Both the position numbers and the translations under genes were made by a program. The notes below the pieces were generated by a model. That model saw only the letters and a program-made list of their open reading frames with translations, made no database searches and had not been told where the DNA came from. A stretch of 64,000 bases of DNA from positions 14,931,595 to 14,995,594 of the forward strand of contig CM054158.1 of NCBI GenBank assembly GCA_028751875.1. The letters are read 5' to 3'. Shown piece after piece: positions 12,001 through 20,791 of this stretch; the first letter of the stretch is position 1; every line of letters begins with the position of its first letter. This DNA comes from Rapana venosa (lineage: Eukaryota; Mollusca; Gastropoda; Neogastropoda; Muricidae).

Positions 12001-12428
12001 AAATACACTCTTAACCAATCAGATTCTTCGTTGCTTGTGTGTGTCAAACGACCTTCACCCCTTTCTGCGGGCCTACAACGGCCTTAACATTCATTGGCTG
12101 ACCTTTGAAAGTGAAAGTAAGCTTTCAACTATGATCACCCACGTCATCCCGGAATATTCCGGGATCCGTCACACAGCCTAGACCCGCCTTTACCAGAATA
12201 TTCCGGGAACCGCGCCACTAGGGTTAACATTGGTGAATCTAGGCAAGAAACAAAAACGAAAATAAAAACAATACAAAATTCCCAACCGCTACCACCACCG
12301 TAAAAGGCGCACTGCTCTTGATTAATTTGAATGTTGTTTTTCCTTTGTAGGTATCTACTTCGCACAGGACAGCTTCTTGGCACTAGGTTACACCATGAAA
12401 AGCTGTGTCATTCGAAATCCAATGATTT
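3806..12428 (+). CDS. PARP-catalytic-domain protein, partial gene (exons 1-4, 3' part missing)
   Basis: Four exons join in frame: 3806-4000 (coding part of exon 1), 8658-8842, 10460-10611 and 12351-12428. Each pair is bounded by GT..AG. Phases match at every junction: 0/0, then 2 nt + 1 nt, then 1 nt + 2 nt. The predicted N-terminal part is about 203 residues with a short acidic leader (about residues 1-40) followed directly by a PARP catalytic domain. Domain hallmarks are YPDTW, I-x-RIQN-x-x-LW-x-x-Y, LFHGT with the NAD-binding His, and GIYFA with the Tyr. Enzymes of this family transfer ADP-ribose from NAD+ to protein or nucleic acid targets. The third catalytic position (Glu, or Ile/Leu in mono-transferases) and the C terminus lie beyond exon 4, in or after the N gap, so mono- versus poly-ADP-ribosylation cannot be told. 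No WWE, macro or zinc-finger domain is visible in these exons. Confidence 0.8.
4014..4046. repeat. (TA)n tract at left edge of DNA element
   Basis: A 33-base alternating TA tract directly abuts the left terminal inverted repeat. A tract of the same 33-base length lies at 7285-7317 on the other side, so the two may be an expanded TA target duplication or a split TA microsatellite target. Confidence 0.85.
4047..7284. mobile_element. Non-autonomous DNA transposon, 3.24 kb, 24-bp terminal inverted repeats
   Basis: The left end reads gacttcctgccaaaaggtcg (4047 on). The complement of the right end (7284 back) reads gactttctgccaaaaggtcg. The 24-base ends match at 22 positions. Both ends abut (TA)33-base tracts inside intron 1 of the PARP-like gene. 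Inside, a motif near GTCGCACATCAGTGATTACAC recurs at about 4231, 4575, 5681, 6259, 6501 and 6676, and in inverse orientation at about 4395 and 6874. No transposase-like frame was found; the longest open frames (6605-6916, 6665-6940) are short and overlap these motifs. Terminal inverted repeats with TA flanks suggest a cut-and-paste element, but no superfamily can be named. Confidence 0.7.
7285..7317. repeat. (TA)n tract at right edge of DNA element
   Basis: A 33-base alternating TA tract directly follows the right terminal inverted repeat and mirrors the one at 4014-4046. Confidence 0.85.
7360..7773 (-). mobile_element. Internally deleted LINE-derived retroposon with 12-bp target duplication
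   Basis: A perfect duplication agctaccctaat lies at 7348-7359 and 7774-7785. Read on the minus strand, the insert starts with a GC-rich leader containing gggctaacaaccctgtcc, typical of the 5' end of some APE-type LINEs. It ends with a short frame that includes MKAMQHSWGSVTRLALDRQE and WKHFVAALHTTEV, resembling the extreme C terminus of such a polyprotein, followed by a (GAT)n tail at 7360-7371. The endonuclease and RT core is missing, so this is a 414-base non-autonomous derivative, mobilised in trans if at all. Confidence 0.72.
7786..8657. other. Intron 1, distal part
   Basis: Intronic sequence between the retroposon and exon 2. It contains a short (GATA)n tract (about 7826-7849) and small TA clusters near 7938. 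The final stretch gattgtgcctgtttatcag is the acceptor for exon 2. No other gene was seen. Confidence 0.55.
8658..8842 (+). CDS. PARP-like gene, exon 2 (RIQN-LW block)
   Basis: Acceptor tgcctgtttatcag ends at 8657 and the donor gtactg starts at 8843, after cag. The exon enters in phase 0 and leaves with two bases (ag), completed by the g of exon 3 to give Arg. It encodes about 61 residues. The first half is polar (PVLGVKVDLKSKEAQQILDR). The second half carries EYHGYQCTLTIGKIIRIQNC and KLWARYY, the I-x-RIQN-x-x-LW-x-x-Y signature at the start of PARP catalytic domains. The donor is weaker than those of exons 1, 3 and 4, so the exact 3' end is the least certain of the four. Confidence 0.8.
8946..8998. 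repeat. (TA)n microsatellite in intron 2
   Basis: An uninterrupted 53-base alternating TA tract about 100 bases downstream of exon 2, preceded by acacac. Confidence 0.95.
8999..10459. other. Intron 2
   Basis: AT-rich intron. From about 10190 to 10385 it holds four to five imperfect copies of a unit near agatttcagtgattgtggtc / catgtttcagcaa, directly upstream of the exon 3 acceptor. From about 10006 onward the sequence is shared with the second copy at 32675. An open stretch at 9176-9418 has no recognisable product. Confidence 0.55.
10190..10385. repeat. Intronic minisatellite made of tttcag-containing units
   Basis: Imperfect tandem units contain gatttcag, ttggtccatgtttcagcaa and similar. 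Each unit carries one or two tttcag strings, the core of a 3' splice site, just before the true acceptor ctgtttcag (ending 10459). The same array is present in the second copy at about 32860-33050. Confidence 0.7.
10460..10611 (+). CDS. PARP-like gene, exon 3 (catalytic His)
   Basis: Acceptor ctgtttcag ends at 10459 and donor gtgag starts at 10612, giving 152 bases. With the phase-2 carry-over from exon 2 it reads RQKQKMERKWGRGEVEEQ, then RLFHGTHPTNIDSICEHGFL, then TDRPMENGSFIGK. LFHGT with His at 10521-10523 is the NAD-binding motif of PARP catalytic domains, and the spacing N-I-D-S-I-x-x-x-G-F is typical. It leaves one base (g) that joins gt of exon 4 to make the Gly of GIYFA. A near-identical duplicate is at 33121-33272. 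Confidence 0.9.
11464..11960 (-). pseudogene. Truncated piggyBac-type transposase N-terminal remnant
   Basis: On the minus strand a plausible start ATG lies at 11960 (context aaaATGGCG). The clearest frame, 11754-11464 (96 codons), includes ITVVESNRYAAEYFASHEIK and later SILSLNFSEYLVTDKAIQTP. The pattern, an E/V-x-x-N-R-Y-A block followed about 40 residues later by a hydrophobic segment and a conserved aromatic-rich turn, matches the N-terminal half of piggyBac-family transposases (DDE_Tnp_1_7). The start at 11960 is not in frame with this block, so at least one frameshift separates them. A stop at 11464 and the absence of the downstream catalytic Asp residues make it non-functional. Identification is by recalled family pattern, not by a search. 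Confidence 0.65.
12146..12165. other. 20-bp perfect palindrome near the piggyBac-type right end
   Basis: atcccggaatattccgggat is self-complementary over all 20 bases. A related half, agaatattccgggaacc, follows at about 12196. Both lie within 80 bases of the right terminus and could be transposase-binding subterminal repeats. They also match the generic nGAAnnTTCn heat-shock-element layout, probably by chance. Confidence 0.6.
12351..12428 (+). CDS. PARP-like gene, exon 4 (GIYFA tyrosine)
   Basis: Acceptor ttcctttgtag ends at 12350 and a consensus donor gtaagt starts at 12429, giving 78 bases. Joined to the last base of exon 3 it reads GIYFAQDSFLALGYTMKS, then CVIRNPMI. The Tyr at 12356-12358 is the second residue of the PARP H-Y-E triad. 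The exon ends with one base of the next codon. The following exon is expected within or beyond the N gap and was not found. The duplicate exon is 33910-33987. Confidence 0.9.
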
Positions 12429-12493
12429 GTAAGTTCTCCAAATGTCCTGTATGTGGTGTGGTGTGGTGTGTTTGGTGTGGTGTGTGTGTCAAA
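12429..12493. repeat. GT-rich tract bordering the assembly gap
   Basis: Start of intron 4, turning into gtggtgtggtgtgg repeats up to the N run. The far side of the gap is AC-rich, the complementary composition. Confidence 0.8.
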
Positions 12494-12993
12494 NNNNNNN
12501 NNNNNNNNNNNNNNNNNNNNNNNNNNNNNNNNNNNNNNNNNNNNNNNNNNNNNNNNNNNNNNNNNNNNNNNNNNNNNNNNNNNNNNNNNNNNNNNNNNNN
12601 NNNNNNNNNNNNNNNNNNNNNNNNNNNNNNNNNNNNNNNNNNNNNNNNNNNNNNNNNNNNNNNNNNNNNNNNNNNNNNNNNNNNNNNNNNNNNNNNNNNN
12701 NNNNNNNNNNNNNNNNNNNNNNNNNNNNNNNNNNNNNNNNNNNNNNNNNNNNNNNNNNNNNNNNNNNNNNNNNNNNNNNNNNNNNNNNNNNNNNNNNNNN
12801 NNNNNNNNNNNNNNNNNNNNNNNNNNNNNNNNNNNNNNNNNNNNNNNNNNNNNNNNNNNNNNNNNNNNNNNNNNNNNNNNNNNNNNNNNNNNNNNNNNNN
12901 NNNNNNNNNNNNNNNNNNNNNNNNNNNNNNNNNNNNNNNNNNNNNNNNNNNNNNNNNNNNNNNNNNNNNNNNNNNNNNNNNNNNNNNNNNNNN
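12494..12993. other. Assembly gap (500 N)
   Basis: Exactly 500 undetermined bases, so the length is a placeholder. Long apparent open frames across it are artefacts. The remaining PARP exons may be hidden here or misplaced. Confidence 0.98.
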
Positions 12994-13467
12994 CACACCA
13001 CACACACCACACACACACACATATGCACATATCCACCACACCACAACACAACACAGCAGAACACACACACACACAACACACACAAAACACACACACACCA
13101 CACACCACACACACACCTACCACATCACACCACAACACAACACAGCAGAACACACACACATACACAAAACTCCCACACCACAACACAACACAGCAGAACA
13201 CACACACACATCCCACACATATCTACACACACCATACAACACCAACCACAACACAGCAGAACACAAACACAACTACCACACCACAACACAAACAACACAG
13301 CAGAACAAACCCCAAAACTACCCCCACCACACCACACCACAACACCACAAAACACACACCAAAACAACCAATCACACCACACCACAACACAACATAGCTG
13401 AACACAAACAAAAACTCCCACACAAACTACACCAAAACACAACTCCGAAGAACACACACCACACCCC

Positions 13468-13514
<47 letters not shown>

Positions 13515-13844
13515 CAACTACCAACTACACCATACCACAGCACGACACAGCAGAACAGACACACACAACTACCACACCACAACGCAACACAACATAACAC
13601 ACACAACTACCACACCACCACAACACAGCATAACACACACAAAATTTAAACCACACCACACCACACCATAACACAACACAGAAAGAAGTAAACACACACA
13701 GCTACCACACCACAGCACAACACAGCATAACACACATACAACTACTACACCACACCACACCACACCACAACACAACACAGCAGAACACACACACACAAAA
13801 ACTACCACACCACACACAAACACCACAACACAGCACAACACATA

Positions 13845-13880
<36 letters not shown>

Positions 13881-14222
13881 CACACACACACACACACACA
13901 CACACACAACTACCACACCACACTCCAACACACCACAACACAGCACAACACACCACAACACACACAACAACCACAACACACACAAACAACACAATACCAA
14001 AACCAAACCCAACACACACAACATGCACAACACACAAATACCACACCACACCACACCCAAACAAAATACAGCAGAACAACACACAACTACAAACCATACC
14101 ATGAAAAAATCAGAAAACACAACACAATACCACACCACATACACCACACCATGACACAACACAGAAGAGCACACACATACACACACATACATACACACAC
14201 ACACACACCACACACACAACAC
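12994..14222. repeat. AC-rich minisatellite array
   Basis: Over 1.2 kb of nearly pure A/C. It is built of irregular units around ccacaacacaacacagcaga followed by acacacac, repeating roughly every 45-60 bases, with pure (AC)n blocks (about 13474-13512 and 13848-13908). A sister array with the same cagcagaacac element lies at 41395-42160. Both directly precede an R unit. Open frames on either strand are repeat artefacts. Confidence 0.9.
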
Positions 14223-15760
14223 ACACCTCAATTGCATCACAGAAGGGACAGCTAGTTTAGAAAGAACTTTCTGGAAACCCACCATGTCAGGATTACACTA
14301 ATTAGCCCCAGGGCCAGATTATACCATACTGCCATTGTCCACTTTGATGGGACAATGACCTGCAAGGAAACAGGTGGAGCTAGAGGGGGGAAGAGGGGGG
14401 TAGAATAATGAATAGTCAAGTGGATTGTGTGGTAGGCATGTCCATTGTTTAAAATGCCTGAGGGTGACAATCTTTACAAAGAGGCTCTGGGTGAATGGTC
14501 ACATGTTTTGCCAACAGAAGAACAACATTGAAAGCTCTGGTTCTCACACACATGTTCTGTGATGATTGGTTGATGGTACAGAACTTCCTGTGGACTATTT
14601 AATACAGTCTAACTAAGACCACAGTCACAGTCTATCCTAGGACATTGACCTGATCACAGCAAGGCTCTGCTCCACTCGTTGGATTGCTACCGGACTATAT
14701 ATTTCAAGTGTTCAAGTTTTTCAAAATCTTTCTTTTATTTCAAAGGTAAGTTTGGGCTTTCTTTTTATTAATTCATTAATCACTGGAATTTGAGTTTTAT
14801 TCTGAGATGTAAAATATTACAAGCTGACAGCCCCCACCCCCCACCCCCTCCCCAATATTGCCTCTGTGGTTGGCTTGGCTATAAACAAAATTGGGTTGGA
14901 TTGGAGTAAGGAGGTAATATTTGGGTTGTTTCTGTTTTTTGTAAACTTTCTCATGTTTTATTAATGCTTTGTAAAGTCATCTTTATTTCATTTTATGTGC
15001 TTGTTTTTTATTTTCACTTGTTCCCTTAGACATATTATTTAAATCTAATTCTTTTCAGTCTTCAGCTTTTTGCTTCATTTAATTTGAGATCAGGAGGCAC
15101 CATGGTTGAGTGGTTTAGGCGGTCAACTCGTGATCCAGAGGTTGCGGGTTCGATCCCTGCTCGGCTCGGTGTTGTGTCCTTGGGAAAGACACTTTACTCC
15201 TATTTTCCCCCACTCCACCCAGGTGTACAAGTGGGTACCAGCTCTGCTGGGGAAGTATCTGGTGACAGACTAGCGTCCTGTGACAGGGGTGGTGAAAAAC
15301 CATCAGTTCGCTTAATGCTACAGAAACCGGGATAAGCTCCGGCTCTATGGGCCTTCTGGCTCGAAAGAACATACTTTTTAATTTAAGATCAAGAATGCTG
15401 CTGAAAAGGTGTGTTTACAAATAATGATTGTAGCAGGCCTATGCCAACTTTTTTTTCTTTGTTCTGCTTCCTTCATGTTTATCTGTTGTAATGTTTTGCC
15501 ATGTGTAAGTTTTAGAAACTTTTTTATTCTTTAACCTTTGGCAGAATGCAAATGTACATTGCCCAGCATTTAGATGGGCTACACAGAGTTTTTGAATTAC
15601 AAAGTAGCTAATCTGGCCTTGGTTATGCTGAGTTCCATGAAACATGAAACAGACAAGTTTGACTTTGAAAAGTTTGAAACACCAGGCCTTTTTTCTCACC
15701 CCCCCCCTTTCCAACCCCACTTAGAATTGGGGTACATATGTACATAAGCACAGTTCAAAT
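14223..15760 (+). repeat. R unit, copy 1 (interrupted by SINE-A)
   Basis: Member of a roughly 1.5 kb repeat family seen five times in the window (14223, 16025, 42163, 43500, 61501). Landmarks in order are caattgcatcacagaaggg, tgccattgtccactttgatg, atgattggttgatggtacag, a TATA-like ctatttaatac, tatcctaggacattgacctg, a splice-donor-like ttcaaaggtaagt, gttcccttagacatatta, attcttttcagtcttcag, and the body around tagatgggctacacagag. It ends tacataagcacagttcaaat plus a G run. No conserved coding frame was found across copies. SINE-A splits this copy at 15093-15376. The class of the unit is unknown. Confidence 0.8.
15093..15376 (+). mobile_element. SINE-A, plus-strand copy inside R copy 1
   Basis: The tRNA-like head has an A box TGGTTGAGTGG (15103-15113) and a B box GGTTCGATCCC (15147-15157). 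The body contains ccttgggaaagacactttac and the end reads ctcgaaagaacatac. It is flanked by tttaatttgagatca (15078-15092) and tttaatttaagatca (15377-15391), a 15-base duplication with one mismatch. R copy 5 at about 61925 has the uninterrupted site. Same family as 1370-1650. Confidence 0.9.
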
Positions 15761-15868
15761 TTAGTGGGAGGGGGGGGGGGTTGAGGGGAGGGGGTGGGCA
15801 CACTCACTCAAACACACACACACACACACGCACATGCACATACACACACACACACACACCCCACACAC

Positions 15869-15905
<37 letters not shown>

Positions 15906-15978
15906 GGGTGGCACACTTACTCAAACACACACACACACCACACACACACAAAACACACACACGCACACGCACACACAC

Positions 15979-16024
<46 letters not shown>
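15761..16024. repeat. G run and (AC)n microsatellite between R copies
   Basis: G-rich spacer (15764-15795), then (AC)n with short interruptions including cacttactcaaacacac. The same spacer layout separates the R copies at about 43385-43500. Confidence 0.9.
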
Positions 16025-16026
<2 letters not shown>

Positions 16027-17745
16027 CAATTGCATCACAGAAGGGACAGCTAGTTTAGAAAGAACTTTCTGGAACCCCACCATGTCAGGACCACACTAAT
16101 TAGCCCTACACACTTTATACAACCCTTAGTCCTAGCCTCAGGGCCTGATTATACAATACTGCCATTGTCCACTTTGATGGGACAATGACCTGCAAGGAAA
16201 CAGGTGGAGGGGGAGGGGGGCAGAGGAGGGTAGAATAATGAAGAGTCAAGTGGATTGTGTGGTGGGCGTGTCCATTGTTTAAAATGCCTGAGGGTGACAA
16301 TCTTTACAAAATAGGCTCTGGGTGAATGGTCACATGTTTTGCCAACAGAAGAACAACATTGAAAGCTCTGGTTCTCACACACATGTTCTGTGATGATTGG
16401 TTGATGGTACAGAACTTCCTGTGGACTATTTAATACAGTCTAACTAAGACCACAGTCACATTGGTGGTGAGTGAGAGTAAGGATCAGATAATAAGACAAC
16501 CACAGTCACAGTCTATCCTAGGACATTACAGTCTATCCTAGGACATTGATCTGATCACAGCAAGGCTCTGCTCCACTGTTGGATTGCTACCAGGACTATA
16601 TATTTCAAGTGTTCAAGTTTTTCACAATCTTTCTTTTATTTCAAAGGTAAGTTTTGGTGGTTTTTTTCTTATTAATTTATTAATCACTGGAATTTGAGTT
16701 TTATTCTGAGATGTAAAATTTTGCAAGAAGTTTTGGGTTGTTTTTGTTGTTTTAAACTTTCTCATGTTTTGCTCATGTTTTGTAAAATCATCTCTGTTTC
16801 AGTTTATTTACTTTCAGTGGATCGGTGGTCTGAGGAAAGCCCCGTCTAAAAAGCGAAAATTTGGGTCGAGTGTGGGCGGTTCATACTCGTTGGACCGGAA
16901 ATTTTTTTCCCCCATCCATTAGACCATAGGGGTGGTCTGGGCGCTGCTTTCAGAAGAGGATAAACCAAGGTCCCGTGGTTAAAACGAATTTATTTATGTT
17001 TTAAAAAAACCCCGGCAAAAAGAGAGTTGTCCCTGGCAAAATTCTTAAAAAAAGCCACTCTGTGGAAACAAATACAGCTGCAAAAAAAAAAAGGGTGGAA
17101 AAGGGTGGGAGGTTAAAAAAAGTGGCGACGCGTTCCCCCGCTCTCCCTGGGGAAGCCCCCAAAAATTTCACGGAGAGAAATCTCCCGTGACTTAAAGTGG
17201 TAGAAAAAAAATCGAGCGTTTTTTTGTTGCTTTACAAGATTCAGGCTTAAAAAATTCCTACTTTATTTTTTAATTTTATTTTTATTTTTATTTTATTTTA
17301 TTATTATTATTATGTACTTTTTTTTCTTTGTTTTCCATGGTCCTTGACATATTATGAAAACCCAATTCTTTTCAGTCTTCAGTTTTTTTGCTTTTTTTTA
17401 ATTTTAAAGGCAAGAATTAAAAAAAGGGTGTTTAAAAATGATTATGTACGGGCCTTCCCTACTTTTTTTTTTGTTCTGTTTCCCTTCTTTTTTATCTGTT
17501 GTAAGTTTTGCACATTTTATTTAGAAACTTTTTTTTTTTTAAAACCTTGGCCCCAATGCAAATTTCATTCCATATTTAGATGGGCTAACAGAGTTTTTAA
17601 ATTGCAAAGTTTACGGGCCTTAGTTAGCTGGTTCCATAAAACCACATTTTGACTTTAAAAAGTTTAAAAACACTGGGCCCTTTTTTTCCCCCGCCCCCTC
17701 ACCCCCCCCCCCTCCCCCCCTTGGAATTGGGTACACTGTAAAAGC
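16025..17745 (+). repeat. R unit, copy 2 (interrupted by SINE-B; LINE-X at its 3' side)
   Basis: Same landmarks as copy 1, from caattgcatcacagaaggg (16027) to ttggaattgggtacactgta (17721-17740). There is a local internal duplication at about 16440-16560, where the cacagtc and tctatcctaggacatta segments are repeated. SINE-B is inserted at about 16817-17308. LINE-X follows at 17746, and the R tail resumes at 20792. From about 16830 the sequence is of visibly lower quality. Confidence 0.8.
16817..17308 (+). mobile_element. SINE-B, long tRNA-derived SINE (degraded copy)
   Basis: Starts gtggatcggtggtctgagg, matching the head of the minus-strand copy at 46330-46752. It runs through attagaccataggggtggtc, acaagagagttgtccctggc-like and cttaaagtgg segments, and ends in an (ATTTT)/(ATT) tail. 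Possible target duplication: ttatttactttc before and ttatgtacttttt after. The body shows many extra homopolymer bases and losses relative to its sister copy, probably sequencing error. Confidence 0.75.
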
Positions 17746-20700
17746 GGGTGGCCCAGTCAGAAAGTTTCTGCTACTGCTCTTGTATCCTGAAACCCCAGTA
17801 AACCTTCGCATGTGGGGGGGAAACCCCCAAATAAAAAAAACCCCAAAACTATGGAGACTTGGAAGGAGTTGGCCCCCACCAAGGAAATCCTAAGCCCACA
17901 GAAAAAAAACATGAAAACAAATGCAAACCGAAATGATCCCGGTGGGTCGGGGCCCCGGGTTACCAATGACCCGTTTTCCCCATTGATCAACCCCAGGGGG
18001 AAGTGACAATCAGTACGGGGTTTTAAAACTTAAAACCCCCTAGAGAACAATCACCATTGGTCGGGAACGTCCGTACACTCACCAGTGGGGAAAAAATCAA
18101 AGAACTAGAGTAAGCTTAGTGAATAAATGGACATTATTGGTAGGAAAGTGAGATGGACGGGTTTTGGTGAGACAGACTAAAGAAGGCAACAGACGGGAAA
18201 GGGGCCCAAAGGGAAAAAACATCACCACGGGGGGTGGCATTTATTGTCAGAAAGGAAGTAGTGGGGTGCTTATCAGTGAAACCCGGCTTCCCAGGATTAT
18301 CCATTGGTTCGGCCAAGCCCAAGAACATACCTATAAAAAATCTATGCCCTCATTGACCTACGTGAAGAAGAAAATTTTATGAAGACTCAAAGGGACCTTT
18401 AAGAAATCCCCAAAGAAGGACTACATCACCAAAGGGGGAATTTTAACCCCAAAGTAGGTCCTGACTCTAAAACCCAATGGGCCGGAACAGTTGGTCATTT
18501 TGGGAAAGGGGGAACCCAACAACGGGGGGACTGTTGAGTTTTCCTGACCCACAAATTTACTTTCCCATCCCCTCTATCCCCCAAGCAGTAAAGGGGGGGG
18601 AAACCGGGGATGCGCCAACGGCAAGATCCAAAACCCAAATGTTTTTATCTTAACCCACGGCGCTTCAATCCACATAAACGGGCCAGAACAAAAACTCCCC
18701 TGGATCTGGCGTCCCCACGACCTTGTGCTGCTGGTTTTAAAAAATAAAGCTGAAGAAAAAACAAACACCCCTGAAAACCCCGTATCAAATTTCGGGGACA
18801 AACTAAAAGACCCCAGATGTCGAGGAGATCTTCCAACAAACTTGGGGGAATTTTGCGGCATTAACCCCTCCGGGACAATGACTCTGACCCCCCCAAAAAC
18901 TTCAAGGGCGTCCGGAAACGCAGAGGGTACCGGTGTCAGAGGAAAAACACCCCCCAGGGACCCAATGACCTTGGACCTCGGGATAAAAGAAAAGCATAAA
19001 ACCCAAACCGGTCTTCCCAACCCCTAAAAATATCGGGAGGCCAACAATCCGGAAGAAGTAAATTTTAAAGGCCCAAGAAAAGTGGATCAGTGATAAATGT
19101 GATGAGTCGAAAAAAAATGAAAGGGGGGCAACAGAAAAGGCATAGACACCCTGAAGAAATCAAAAAAAACCATTAAAACCCAAAATATCATCTTTGAAGA
19201 CAGCCCCGGAAAACCTCCTCAAGAAAGCTCAGCTGATTGAACGGTGGTCTGATATTGTCAAGAACTGTCAACTCCCCAATACAACCTGACAAAGATATAG
19301 AAGAGAAAGCAGCAACATCAAGGCACCCTCGCCATTCCTATTGAGGGAATAAGGGGAAAAAGCCATCCCGCTTACAGTAGGAAAGCCCCCCGGGAGCAGA
19401 CAATACCAGCAGAGCTGCTCAAGCAGGTGGCAAAAACGTCTCACTTTTAAGCTATTGTCAGAAGATTTGGGAGAAAAAAAGGGGCCCAAACAAAATGGAC
19501 ACAATCACTCATCATCCCCCTCCCAAGGGGGGAATTTCCCCCCCCTTGCCAAAACTATAGAACAATCAGCTAACAGCCACGCAGCAAGATCATGCTCAAA
19601 GTTTTTTTGAATCGACCAAGAAGGAGGCGAAGAAAACCTTGAGAGAAAAACTGGGTCGGGGCAGAGGAGCACAATGAACATTTTTTTAACTGCCACACAT
19701 GTGGAAAACATCTTAAACATCAAGAACCTTTCCAAACTTCATCGACTTCAAAAAGGGGTTTTTGACGAGTAGGGCCCCACAAACCCCCCCTGTGGGGTTC
19801 AGAATTTTTGGATTGAAAAAGGACTAGTGCAAACCTTCAAGCACTTACAACACTGCAACCCGTCAGCCCTTCTGAACAATCAGGTCGGAGCTACTTCAAA
19901 ACCACAGTTGGGGTCCGACAAGGACCCTTTTATCCCATCTTGTTCAATGTTTTGGAAAAACATGAGAGAGACCCTCCATGACTTCCCCTACCACTCCCTT
20001 GGGCGGCAGACCCTAAACAACTTACGTTTGCCTTGACATTGACCTATGGGGGGAAGTAACACGAGCTGAAAGATTTTACACGACTGAGAACAAGTGGGCA
20101 TATGGGAGGGTGAGCTCGGAGAAAAGTAAAGTACTTTGAACAGCCGAGCAATGCCACCGCAAAAATTTTTACATAACGGCCAAAAAACTGGAGGGGTGAC
20201 GTTTTTTAAATACCTGGGCGTACACTCAAAAGAGGGGCGACCCACAAACAAAAATCAAAGTCAAAAATGCCTGGCAACATTTTCCTACAAAACTCACCCC
20301 CATATGGAAAAGTAAAGAGTCTTTTTCCCAATCAAACAAAAGCTCTACAAAGCCCTAATTCAGTCGACCCGCTGTACGGAATAAAACCCTGGACATTGAC
20401 TGCTAAAACAGCAAACCCAATCCAGTCTTTCGAAAAAAATCCATAGAAAATACGGGGCATTCCTGGGAGAACGAAGACCAACGAATTTGTCAAAGTCAAA
20501 TAAACGGCTGGCAGGTCCACAAAAACCCCCTTCTCCCCTCTCAAGAAGAAAAAGTGACTGGTTGGCCACGTCACCGCCACAACACCTGAAAAAAAACAGT
20601 ACTGCGGGGAACACTAAAAGGGGCCGAAGGGGGGAAGACAGAACAAGTCAGGGATGGCAACATCAGAAAAGGCCAGATGAATGCCCGGGCACATGCGCAG

Positions 20701-20791
20701 AACGGGACCGAGATGGATGGGGGGAGGCTTACCACGGCATTCTTTATGTCTCCCCCACGACCGCCAAGGTCAGGGGGTCTGATGAGATGAT
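17746..20791 (+). mobile_element. LINE-X, full-length but broken APE-type non-LTR retrotransposon
   Basis: The first 1.5 kb aligns with 62289-64000. An APE-like endonuclease region (about 18060-18740) is followed by RT landmarks in order: GADNIPAELLKQ-like (19390), QSLIIPLP (19497), a FIDFKK motif A (about 19739), GVRQG-like motif B (about 19910), a damaged F-A-D-D-I motif C (about 20025) and a KYLGV-like thumb (about 20205). The C-terminal TLLYGI..W block is near 20370. It ends tctgatgagatgatg. The right flank taataagaca and left flank gtaaaagc correspond to the R-unit site tacataagca, the probable target duplication. Every domain is cut by frameshifts; much of this may be base-calling error, because the region is low quality. 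Clade not assigned. Confidence 0.85.

Larger units (their letters stand above)
11116..12227 (-). mobile_element. Non-autonomous piggyBac-type DNA transposon with TTAA target duplication
   Basis: The element body is 11120-12223 (1104 bases), with TTAA on both sides (11116-11119 and 12224-12227). The ends are near-perfect inverted repeats starting CCCTAGTRGCGC; TTAA target sites and CCCT-type termini are hallmarks of piggyBac. The second copy of this intron (near 33781-33790) reads cttaacattggtg with a single TTAA, a precise empty site. A minus-strand fragment of the transposase N terminus remains inside and the DDE catalytic core is gone, so the element would need a transposase supplied from elsewhere. 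Subterminal palindromes (ggaatattcc) lie close to the right end. Confidence 0.9.
10612..12350. other. Intron 3 with a transposon insertion
   Basis: The intron is 1739 bases here against 637 in the second copy. The difference is almost exactly the piggyBac-type element (1104 bases plus a 4-base duplication). It includes a purine-rich G tract near 10765-10790. It ends in gttgtttttcctttgtag, a strong acceptor. Confidence 0.8.

Noticed and set aside
12146..12165. Heat-shock or STAT-type regulatory element
   Set aside because: The palindrome fits nGAAnnTTCn, but it lies in a transposon terminus, where palindromes are expected for other reasons.
12377..13597. Long open frames of 200-400 codons on both strands around 12.4-13.6 kb
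   Set aside because: They run through 500 N and AC/GT repeats. Only the first 52 bases overlap a real exon (12351-12428), in another reading context.
13569..14285. 238-codon Cys/Val-rich minus-strand frame
   Set aside because: Pure GT/AC repeat translation (CVCVVCV). No unique sequence.
14223..17745. R units as long terminal repeats of an LTR retrotransposon
   Set aside because: No TG..CA ends with flanking duplications, no primer-binding site and no gag-pol between copies. The only coding insert is a LINE at a shared internal site.
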